From an uncultured Bacteroidota bacterium (GTDB lineage Bacteria; Bacteroidota; Bacteroidia; 2-12-FULL-35-15), in NCBI GenBank assembly GCA_903881065.1, contig CAIRRW010000123.1, forward strand, positions 1-9,037: DNA of 9,037 nucleotides, in the 5' to 3' direction. Made by a program: the position numbers and the translations under genes. A model generated the notes under the pieces. The model was given only the letters and a program-made list of their open reading frames with translations, had not been told where the DNA came from and searched no databases. Shown piece after piece: positions 1 to 5,579 of the stretch (positions are counted from its first letter, which is position 1; each line of letters begins with the position of its first letter).

Positions 1-2
1 TA

Positions 3-137
3 TCAGCACCTACTTTAGTGAGCGAACAATATCTGTTGGATTTAGAAAGAGAAGCTTTCTTATCATTATGTGGAGAACGCAAAACACTTGAGCGTTTGCA
101 GTCAATTATTTCAGGTGGTAAAATTTTAAGAAACTAA
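3..137 (+). CDS. 3-hydroxyacyl-CoA dehydrogenase / enoyl-CoA hydratase family protein, C-terminal end (partial)
   Basis: Only the last 44 codons are in the window, in the frame that stops with TAA at 135-137. The readable tail contains LDLEREAFLSLCGERKTLER and ends GGKILRN. From memory, this resembles the C-terminal tail of the large 3-hydroxyacyl-CoA dehydrogenase/enoyl-CoA hydratase proteins of Bacteroidota, which catalyse the hydration and NAD-dependent oxidation steps of fatty-acid beta-oxidation. No catalytic domain is visible, so the call rests on this tail and on the gene that follows. The thiolase for the next step starts 6 bp after the stop on the same strand, which fits a fadB-fadA type transcription unit. 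The family is fairly likely; the exact enzyme subtype cannot be judged. Confidence 0.65.
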   Translation, partial: SAPTLVSEQYLLDLEREAFLSLCGERKTLERLQSIISGGKILRN

Positions 138-143
138 AATAGT

Positions 144-1322
144 ATGAACGCATATATAGTAGCAGGTTTTAGAACAGCCGTTGGTAAAGCAAACAAAGGA
201 GGATTTCGTTTTACACGCCCTGATGATTTAGCATCGGACGTTATCAAACATTTGATGGCTTCGGTACCTAACATTTCTCACGAACAGGTGGATGATTTGA
301 TAGTTGGAAATGCAATGCCTGAAGCGGAGCAAGGTTTAAATATGGGGCGATTGATTTCGCTGATGGCATTTAATACTGATAAAGTTTCGGGGGTAACTGT
401 TAATAGATATTGTGCTTCCGGGCTGGAAACAATTTCAATTGCATCTGCAAAAATACATGCAGGAATGGCTGATTGTATTATTGCAGGCGGTGCTGAAAGC
501 ATGAGTTTGATTCCAATGGGTGGTTGGAGAATTGTGCCTCATGCTGGTGTTGCGCTTGCACATCCTGATCATTATTGGGGTATGGGATTAACTGCAGAAG
601 CAGTTGCAAAAGAATATAAAGTGAGCCGTGAAGACCAGGATGCGTTTTCATTTAACTCGCATCAAAAGGCAATAAAAGCAATAAAAGAAGGGAAATTTAA
701 AGAAGAAATTGTTCCAATAAAAATTACGGAAACATACGTAGATGAAAATGAAAAAAAGAAGACACGTGATTTTATTGTTGATGCAGATGAAGGTCCGAGA
801 GCAGATACAACAATGGATGCGCTTGCAAAATTAAAACCTGTATTTGATGCTGCAGGAAGTGTAACAGCGGGTAATTCATCACAGACAAGTGATGGTGCTT
901 CGTTTGTGATGGTAGTTTCTGAAAAGTTTTTGAAAGAAAATAATTTGAAACCGATAGCTCGTATGGTAAGCTTTGCGGCAGCAGGTGTTCCTCCTCGCAT
1001 CATGGGAATTGGGCCTGTGGCAGCTATTCCAAAGGCATTGAAACTTGCAGGGATGAATTTAAATCAAATTGATTTAATAGAATTGAATGAAGCTTTTGCA
1101 TCACAATCATTAGCTGTTTGTAGAGAATTAAATTTGAATCAGGAGATTGTAAATGTTAATGGCGGAGCTATTGCTCTGGGTCATCCGTTAGGTTGCACGG
1201 GTGCTAAATTGTCGGTGCAATTATTTAGTGAATTGAGAAGACGAAATAAAAAATATGGTATTGTGAGTATGTGTGTGGGAACTGGGCAAGGCGCGGCAGG
1301 AGTTTTTGAACTTCTGAATTAA
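144..1322 (+). CDS. fadA: Acetyl-CoA C-acyltransferase (3-ketoacyl-CoA thiolase), FadA type
   Basis: This cytosolic enzyme makes the last cut of beta-oxidation, splitting 3-ketoacyl-CoA with CoA into acetyl-CoA and a shortened acyl-CoA. All thiolase signatures are present. The nucleophilic Cys90 lies in NRYCASGLE, NEAFAS is at 315-320, His347 lies in GGAIALGHPLGCTGA, and the second active-site Cys377 lies in CVGTGQGAAG. The length of 392 residues and the N-terminal GFRFTRPDDL segment match FadA better than the longer FadI type. The ATG at 144 is 6 bp after the preceding stop and has no clear Shine-Dalgarno sequence, as is usual in Bacteroidota. It is probably co-transcribed with the upstream dehydrogenase and ends at the hairpin at 1333-1371. 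A biosynthetic acetyl-CoA acetyltransferase role is possible in principle, but the operon partner favours degradation. Confidence 0.95.
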   Translation: MNAYIVAGFRTAVGKANKGGFRFTRPDDLASDVIKHLMASVPNISHEQVDDLIVGNAMPEAEQGLNMGRLISLMAFNTDKVSGVTVNRYCASGLETISIASAKIHAGMADCIIAGGAESMSLIPMGGWRIVPHAGVALAHPDHYWGMGLTAEAVAKEYKVSREDQDAFSFNSHQKAIKAIKEGKFKEEIVPIKITETYVDENEKKKTRDFIVDADEGPRADTTMDALAKLKPVFDAAGSVTAGNSSQTSDGASFVMVVSEKFLKENNLKPIARMVSFAAAGVPPRIMGIGPVAAIPKALKLAGMNLNQIDLIELNEAFASQSLAVCRELNLNQEIVNVNGGAIALGHPLGCTGAKLSVQLFSELRRRNKKYGIVSMCVGTGQGAAGVFELLN

Positions 1323-1332
1323 GATTATATAT

Positions 1333-1371
1333 AATAAAACGGGTAGATATTTAATATCTACCCGTTTTATT
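1333..1371. terminator. Bidirectional intrinsic terminator between convergent genes
   Basis: The two 18-nt arms, 1333-1350 and 1354-1371, are perfectly complementary around a 3-nt loop (TTA). The stem core is GGGTAGATAT paired with ATATCTACCC, and the outer part is AATAAAAC paired with GTTTTATT. The A-run on the left and T-run on the right give a U-rich end in either direction. It lies 11 bp after the thiolase stop and about 80 bp past the end of the convergent phosphatase gene, so it can serve both. Confidence 0.9.
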
Positions 1372-1451
1372 GTGGATTAATTTATGTAATGAGTGTAAAG
1401 AGTCTGCTTTTTTATTAGAGACGGGAGTTGTCTACAAAATTCAAAATAAAT

Positions 1452-2690
1452 CTAGTGCATTCTTATACTAAACAAAGCTATGTCGTCAATATAAGGCATA
1501 CTTTGTTTGTAGGTGATAATAGTTTGCATTATCAAGCGGTTAAGCTCCTTCATGTCAAGATGTTGATTCTCTCTGATGATATTTTTCAATGATTCTATTC
1601 CAAAATCCTCGGAGTTATCATTTTCCAATTCTACTAGTCCGTCTGTGTAGCAAACAATCGAAGTGCCTGATGTGATATTAACAATCCCTTCTTTTATCTT
1701 TGTTATTTCATCAAACATACCTAATCCTGTACATCCTGTTTTCAACAAACTTATGGAGTTTCCAATTGAAACTAAAGGTGGATTATGTGCAGCATTTACA
1801 TATGTTAATGTTCGTGTAATTAAATTATACTTCGCAATAAATAAAGTAATGAACTTCTCACCTTTTGCACTTGCCATCACCTTTGAATTCAATTCACGAA
1901 CAAGCTCTGTAAGGGAAGTGGTTTGATTAAACAAAACTCTTAGGTTGGCTTGAAAGTTCGACATTAAAAGTGCTGCAGCAACTCCTTTCCCGGAAACGTC
2001 GGCAACACAAAAGGCACATTCATTTTTGTTGAGCCAGATAAAATCATAATAATCACCGCCAACTTCCTGATGGGGCAAATAAAAGGCAGAAGTATCCAAA
2101 ACCTTATCTTGAGGAAGTGAAGTAGGGAAAAGCATTGACTGCATTTCAGAAGCCAACTCTAACTCTTTCCTCATTGCTGCCTGACGAATATTTTCTTTCG
2201 CCAATTTTTTATTTTCAATTGCAACTACAATAATACTTGCAAGTGTTTGTACGAATGGCAAATGTTTAATAGTTGGACTCAGTTCAACCTTATCTTCCAA
2301 ATCTCCAATTAATACATAAGCCAATGGAACTGTTTTATGAAAAACAGGAATTACAATTTCAAATGTTTTACTAAGCGTTCCGTCTGAGAAATTGGTAGTA
2401 CTTATTTCGTGTATGGGTAATAAGTCTTTTTCAACATCAATTTCCTTTTCTTCCTCTCCAACACCATATTTTAAGATACATTTCCAACCATTTTCATTAC
2501 TGAACAACACTAATTTGCCAATGTTCAATTCGGTTTTTAATACATTTTCCAGAATTTGAAGTAATTGTTCGGTAGAGGAATTTAAATTGATTGCCTTCGT
2601 AATCTCCAAAAGCGAATTAAGTTTTATATCCTTAATTCGTTTTGAAAAGTTCTTATTCAAAGGAGAAGACATGTCAGAAGTATTACTCAT
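1452..2690 (-). CDS. GAF domain / SpoIIE-like PP2C-family serine phosphatase (RsbU-type)
   Basis: The 412-residue protein has an N-terminal GAF-like sensor region at about 25-160, a charged linker helix at about 160-190, and a C-terminal SpoIIE/PP2C phosphatase domain at about 190-410. The metal-binding motifs of the phosphatase are visible: Asp213 in EVGGDYYDF, Asp231 in ADVSGKGVAAALLM, AAHNPP at 300-305, Asp350 in YTDGLVE and Asp402/403 in YIDDIALF. The catalytic site therefore looks intact. Proteins of this family usually dephosphorylate a serine on a STAS-domain anti-sigma antagonist in a partner-switching cascade. No STAS protein, anti-sigma kinase or sigma factor is in the window, so the substrate is unknown. 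No signal peptide or membrane segment is seen, so it is cytosolic. The ATG at 2690 is only 7 bp from a TAnnTTTG box. The in-frame ATG at 2672 (Met7) is a possible alternative start with a longer leader. Confidence 0.92.
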   Translation of the reverse strand: MSNTSDMSSPLNKNFSKRIKDIKLNSLLEITKAINLNSSTEQLLQILENVLKTELNIGKLVLFSNENGWKCILKYGVGEEEKEIDVEKDLLPIHEISTTNFSDGTLSKTFEIVIPVFHKTVPLAYVLIGDLEDKVELSPTIKHLPFVQTLASIIVVAIENKKLAKENIRQAAMRKELELASEMQSMLFPTSLPQDKVLDTSAFYLPHQEVGGDYYDFIWLNKNECAFCVADVSGKGVAAALLMSNFQANLRVLFNQTTSLTELVRELNSKVMASAKGEKFITLFIAKYNLITRTLTYVNAAHNPPLVSIGNSISLLKTGCTGLGMFDEITKIKEGIVNITSGTSIVCYTDGLVELENDNSEDFGIESLKNIIRENQHLDMKELNRLIMQTIITYKQSMPYIDDIALFSIRMH

Positions 2691-2697
2691 TAGTATG

Positions 2698-2705
2698 CAA
2701 AGGTA
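2698..2705 (-). promoter_or_regulatory. Bacteroidota -7 box (TACCTTTG) for the phosphatase gene
   Basis: On the minus strand this reads TACCTTTG, a full match to the Bacteroidota TAnnTTTG promoter element. It ends 7 bp before the annotated ATG, so the transcript would be nearly leaderless, or translation would begin at Met7. I do not see a good -33 TTTG at the usual distance. Confidence 0.5.
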
Positions 2706-2787
2706 GGAATCTTTTGGGTTTTTGTTCTTTAAATTAGACTAAAAAAATAATAAAGAAGATGGAAGTAGATAATTTATTGTTAAGAAA

Positions 2788-3720
2788 TTAATGCTTTATA
2801 TCTTTAATTAAATCAGGCAACATTTTTAAGGCTGCCACTTCTTTCATTTTTGCCCTTGCATCACCAGCCGGTGAACCGAAATAGGTTTTTCCTGCCGGAA
2901 TATCTTCTCCCAGTCCTGCTTGTGCCAGCAATACAGCACCTTTCCCAATTGTCACATCACTTCGTATTCCTGCCTGCCCCCATAATGTTACTCCATCTTC
3001 TATTTTCACAACCCCTGCAACGCCCACCTGTGAAGCCATCAGGCACATTTTTCCTACCTGTGTGTCGTGTCCTATCTGCACGTGATTATCAAGTTTTGTT
3101 CCTGCACCAATTTTAGTATCTCCCGAAACTCCTTTATCTATAGTACACATAGGACCTATTTCCACATCATCTTCTATAATCACTCTTCCGCATGAAATCA
3201 TTTTATCAAAATAATCCGCACGTTTTTTATAATAAAATGCATCAGCACCTATCACGCAATTTGCATGTATTATCACATTGTTTCCAATATGGCAATCATT
3301 GTAGATTGTAACATTTGGATGTATTACACAATTGTTTCCAATCGTAACATTGTTTCCCAAATAAACACCCGGCATTATCACCGAACCTTCACCAACTTTT
3401 GCCGTATCGCTAATCTGTTTTAATGAATAATTTACAGGATAAAAATGCCTTACCAGTTTATTATAATCTCTGAATGGGTCATCCGAAATCAACAGCGCTT
3501 TCCCTTCCGGACAAACAACATTTTTATTGATCAAAATAGTTGTTGCTTTTGAGTGCAATGCTTTATCATAATATTTTGGATGATCTACAAACACAATATC
3601 ACCGGCTTCCACCATGTGAATTTCGTTTAAGCCGGTAATTTTATGATTTGCATCGCCTTCAAACGCACAATTAATAAGTGCTGCAATGTCTTTAAGTGTA
3701 TGTGGAGAAGATAATTTCAT
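2788..3720 (-). CDS. lpxD: LpxD-family UDP-3-O-(3-hydroxyacyl)glucosamine N-acyltransferase homologue
   Basis: The 310-residue protein has the LpxD layout. There is an N-terminal uridine-binding-like domain at about 1-100, a left-handed beta-helix of hexapeptide repeats at about 105-280 (for example NNVTIGNNCVIHPNVTIYND), and a short C-terminal helix at about 285-310. LpxD adds the N-linked 3-hydroxyacyl chain from acyl carrier protein to UDP-3-O-acylglucosamine in lipid A synthesis. The catalytic histidine equivalent to E. coli His239 is kept as His218 in VQIGHD. The position of E. coli His276 holds Asp255 in GIRSDVTIG, with the same 37-residue spacing. The segment IGADAFYYKK also differs from the usual ADGFGF. 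Bacteroidota often carry a second LpxD-like gene next to efp, separate from the lpxD-lpxC-lpxA cluster, and this one is downstream of efp on the same strand. It may be that paralogue with a changed acyl donor or acceptor. The family is certain; the exact reaction is less so. Confidence 0.85.
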   Translation of the reverse strand: MKLSSPHTLKDIAALINCAFEGDANHKITGLNEIHMVEAGDIVFVDHPKYYDKALHSKATTILINKNVVCPEGKALLISDDPFRDYNKLVRHFYPVNYSLKQISDTAKVGEGSVIMPGVYLGNNVTIGNNCVIHPNVTIYNDCHIGNNVIIHANCVIGADAFYYKKRADYFDKMISCGRVIIEDDVEIGPMCTIDKGVSGDTKIGAGTKLDNHVQIGHDTQVGKMCLMASQVGVAGVVKIEDGVTLWGQAGIRSDVTIGKGAVLLAQAGLGEDIPAGKTYFGSPAGDARAKMKEVAALKMLPDLIKDIKH

Positions 3721-3750
3721 GATTTATAAGTCTTGTTTTTTGAATGCCGT

Positions 3751-3758
3751 CAAAGATA
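3751..3758 (-). promoter_or_regulatory. Bacteroidota -7 box (TATCTTTG) for the LpxD-family gene
   Basis: The minus strand reads TATCTTTG, matching TAnnTTTG, 30 bp upstream of the ATG at 3720. It lies just past the efp terminator hairpin, so the LpxD-family gene can be transcribed independently of efp. The -33 region is AT-rich without a clear TTTG. Confidence 0.5.
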
Positions 3759-3760
3759 AT

Positions 3761-3798
3761 AAATATAAAAACGCCCCGTTAAATTAATAACGAGGCGT
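3761..3798 (-). terminator. Intrinsic terminator of efp
   Basis: In the minus-strand transcript ACGCCUCGUU (3798-3789) pairs with AACGGGGCGU (3780-3771) around an 8-nt loop, giving a 10-bp stem with one G-U pair. A UUUUAUAUUU tract follows. It starts 20 bp after the efp stop. The opposite strand would carry a C-A mismatch in the stem, so it is best suited to minus-strand transcription. Confidence 0.75.
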
Positions 3799-3818
3799 AG
3801 GATAAAACTTGAACTTAT

Positions 3819-4379
3819 TTATTTCACTCTCTCCACATACGAGTTCGTACGTGTATCAATTTTAATTTTTTCTCCTTCATTCACAAATAGCGGAACGTTC
3901 ACCACAGCTCCAGTTTCCATCGTTGCAGGTTTCAATGTATTAGTTGCTGTATTGCCTTTCTCACCAGGTTCAGCATATTTTATTACAAGTTCAACAAACG
4001 TTGGAGCCTCCGCCAATATTGGTTCATCGCCCTCAAACGAAACTTTTATCTCCATCCCTTCCTTCAAAAATTTAATACTATCTCCCAACAAAAATGCCGG
4101 AATATGTATCTGCTCATATGATTCATTATCCATCACCACAATAAATTCTCCTTCCGGATAAATAAATTGCATTTGTTTGTAATCCACACGCACCAATTCC
4201 ACAGCTTCACCTGCACGGAAACGGTTTTCTACTATCTTTCCGTTTTTTAAGTTACGCATACGTGCCTGATAAAACGCACGTAAATTGCCCGGAGTACGGT
4301 GTTGATATTCTTCTATTCTGCAAAGTTCGCCATTGAAACGAATTACGGAACCTACATTGATGTCGCCTGAATTTGCCAT
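3819..4379 (-). CDS. efp: Elongation factor P
   Basis: EF-P binds between the P and E sites of ribosomes stalled on polyproline stretches and helps form the peptide bond. The 186-residue length and three-domain layout are typical: an N-terminal KOW-like domain at about 1-65, a central OB domain at about 68-125, and a C-terminal OB domain at about 130-186. The C-terminal signature GNTATNTLKPATMETGA and the ending RTNSYVERVK are classic. The N-terminal loop that reaches the tRNA reads TPGNLRAF (29-36). Aligned without gaps to E. coli KPGKGQAF, the modified Lys34 becomes Asn32, so neither lysine lysylation nor arginine rhamnosylation can occur at that residue. The ATG at 4379 gives the usual family N-terminus. 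Upstream is a TAnnTTTG box and downstream a hairpin terminator, so it may be monocistronic. No EF-P modification enzyme is in the window. Confidence 0.97.
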   Translation of the reverse strand: MANSGDINVGSVIRFNGELCRIEEYQHRTPGNLRAFYQARMRNLKNGKIVENRFRAGEAVELVRVDYKQMQFIYPEGEFIVVMDNESYEQIHIPAFLLGDSIKFLKEGMEIKVSFEGDEPILAEAPTFVELVIKYAEPGEKGNTATNTLKPATMETGAVVNVPLFVNEGEKIKIDTRTNSYVERVK

Positions 4380-4422
4380 TGAAATCTATATTTATTATTA
4401 ACTATTATTTTAAATCGGGGTG

Positions 4423-4430
4423 CAAATATA
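4423..4430 (-). promoter_or_regulatory. Bacteroidota -7 box (TATATTTG) for efp
   Basis: The minus strand reads TATATTTGC, matching TAnnTTTG, 43 bp upstream of the efp ATG. A T-rich stretch about 18 bp further upstream may stand in for the -33 element. The expected leader is roughly 35-40 nt. Confidence 0.55.
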
Positions 4431-4608
4431 AGATTAATGGTGGAAGTAAAAAATGAGCCAACATGGAAATGAGTGCAACACGCATTTTAAATTTCAAAAT
4501 AAACAATTCGCAACTAATTAAATTATATTTTAATTTATAACATCCAACCGAAATTGATATTGATATGAGGCTGGATATGGATTTCAAAGGGTAATAAGCA
4601 CCGAAGAA
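4431..4608. other. AT-rich intergenic segment upstream of efp, no gene recognised
   Basis: I see no convincing gene or RNA here. A 60-codon minus-strand open frame spans 4405-4587, but it covers the efp promoter, is rich in Ile/Ser/Leu from AT-rich sequence, and has no family signature. The segment ends where the palindrome and repeat array begin. Confidence 0.5.
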
Positions 4609-4673
4609 GACCAGAATACAGTATAACCTGACTATAGTATCATACTATAGTCAGGTTATACTGTATTCTGGTC
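4609..4673. repeat. 65-bp perfect palindrome (32-bp arms, 1-nt centre)
   Basis: The arms 4609-4640 and 4642-4673 are exactly complementary around a single C at 4641. The complementarity fails one base beyond each end (4608 A against 4674 A). The right arm is the first part of the 21-bp tandem array, and the left arm is an inverted copy of it. The arm includes the ATTCTGG variant (as CCAGAAT) found only in the first direct unit, so the inverted copy was made from, or converted to, that unit. It would form a long hairpin in RNA of either strand or a cruciform in DNA. It lacks a GC-rich base followed by a clear U-tract, so a simple terminator role is not obvious. Confidence 0.95.
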
Positions 4674-4881
4674 AGGTTATACTGTACTATGGTCAGGTTA
4701 TACTGTACTATAGTCAGGTTATATGGTATTATTGTCAAGTTATACCGTACTATAGTCAGGTTACACCATACTATGGTCAAGTTATACTGTACTATGCTAC
4801 TATTACACCATACTATAGTCAAGTTATACCGTACTATCTTCAAGTTACACAGTATTTACTCCACATTATATGGCACTACCC
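4642..4881. repeat. 21-bp tandem repeat array, about 11 units
   Basis: After a 9-bp half unit, successive units start at 4651, 4672, 4693, 4714, 4735, 4756, 4777, 4798, 4819, 4840 and 4861, always 21 bp apart with no indel. The consensus is TCARGTTAY followed by ACYRTACTATRG. Most differences between units are transitions. Units near the left edge are best conserved, and the last one (4861-4881) is strongly decayed, with about 13 of 21 bases matching the unit at 4714. Because 21 is a multiple of three, frames stay open on both strands and would encode 7-residue repeats such as VRLYCTI or YNLTIVQ. These lack a credible start, promoter or family and are probably not translated. The 21-bp period equals about two turns of B-DNA, so any bound protein would sit on one face of the helix. 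Confidence 0.95.
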
Positions 4882-5081
4882 TAATCAACCATTATTTTAA
4901 TTACATCACTCATTTTCTGAAGGACTTCTTTTATGCTTAATTGAGTCCTGTATGTGCCAATGTTTCATCTATAATACTTCCTATGTAGATAATCAAAAGC
5001 AATTAATTTTAATGTTGAAAGGTTGTTGATGAATAAACCATCATAGGCAGGATTATTTATGTCAACTACATCAATAATGAT
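4882..5081. other. AT-rich intergenic segment upstream of rpiB, no gene recognised
   Basis: This segment continues from the decayed end of the repeat array to the rpiB promoter. I see no open frame with a recognisable product, no tRNA, and no strong hairpin. The end of one of the frames kept open by the 21-bp repeats reaches to 4940, but this looks fortuitous. Confidence 0.5.
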
Positions 5082-5089
5082 TAAATTTG
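5082..5089 (+). promoter_or_regulatory. Bacteroidota -7 box (TAAATTTG) for rpiB and the downstream genes
   Basis: TAAATTTGC matches TAnnTTTG and lies 29 bp before the rpiB ATG, giving a leader of about 22-25 nt. No clear -33 TTTG is seen at 19-21 bp. This is the only such box I see ahead of the rpiB-M28-lutB-ybeY unit. Confidence 0.5.
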
Positions 5090-5118
5090 CCCGAATTAGT
5101 TAAACTTTAATATTCAAA

Positions 5119-5541
5119 ATGAAAATAGCAATAGGAGCCGACCATGCAGGTTTTAAGATGAAAGAATTTCTAAAATCGTATTTGCAAACTAAGGGGTTTG
5201 AGATAAAAGACTTTGGTTGCTATTCCGAAGACCGTGCAGATTATCCGGATTATGGACATCCTGTTGCCACAGCAGTTGAAAACAGAGAGTTTGATTTCGG
5301 GTTATTAATGTGCGGCAGCGGAAACGGAATAAATATGACAGCCAATAAGCATAAAGGAATTCGTTCGGCATTATGTTGGAATGCTGAAATAGCATCTCTT
5401 GCACGTCAGCATAACGATGCAAATATATTAACACTTCCTGCACGGTTTATCTCTGAAGAAGAAGCTATTAAATGTGTGGATGTTTTTTTCTACACCGCTT
5501 TTGAAGGAGGAAGACATGCGGATAGAATTGCTAAGATATAG
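5119..5541 (+). CDS. rpiB: Ribose-5-phosphate isomerase B
   Basis: RpiB interconverts ribulose 5-phosphate and ribose 5-phosphate in the non-oxidative pentose phosphate pathway; it is cytosolic and dimeric. The 140-residue protein carries the whole active site with a constant one-residue offset from E. coli numbering. Asp8-His9 lie in GADHAGF, the catalytic base Cys65 in LLMCGSGNG, His98-Asn99 in RQHNDANILTL, and Arg132 and Arg136 in GGRHADRIAKI. The presence of Cys65 favours a true ribose isomerase over the related galactose-6-phosphate or allose-6-phosphate enzymes, although RpiB proteins can act on allose 6-phosphate too. The ATG at 5119 begins the family N-terminus MKIAIGADHAG directly. 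It is the first gene of a probable four-gene unit, and the next gene starts 38 bp after its stop without a visible terminator. Confidence 0.97.
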   Translation: MKIAIGADHAGFKMKEFLKSYLQTKGFEIKDFGCYSEDRADYPDYGHPVATAVENREFDFGLLMCGSGNGINMTANKHKGIRSALCWNAEIASLARQHNDANILTLPARFISEEEAIKCVDVFFYTAFEGGRHADRIAKI

Positions 5542-5579
5542 TTGTTACAGATAACAAATAAATACGAATTTACGAATCT

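Noticed and set aside
1372..1451. A second terminator for the phosphatase gene
   Set aside because: Only a 4-bp complementary pair (AGAC/GTCT) can be found and no U-tract follows, while the strong hairpin at 1333-1371 already serves this side.
4405..4587. A 60-codon minus-strand open frame upstream of efp
   Set aside because: It covers the efp promoter box, is dominated by Ile, Ser and Leu from AT-rich sequence, has no family signature and no start signal.
4609..4673. Palindrome as an ordinary intrinsic terminator
   Set aside because: It is AT-rich, lacks a U-tract after the stem, and lies upstream of both divergent genes rather than after either one.
4609..4881. CRISPR array
   Set aside because: Units of 21 bp follow each other directly with no unique spacers, the units vary in sequence, and no cas gene is present.
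4609..4881. Insertion sequence or plasmid origin
   Set aside because: No transposase or replication gene, terminal repeats or target duplication are seen, and the neighbours are ordinary chromosomal genes. Only the repeat length resembles iterons.
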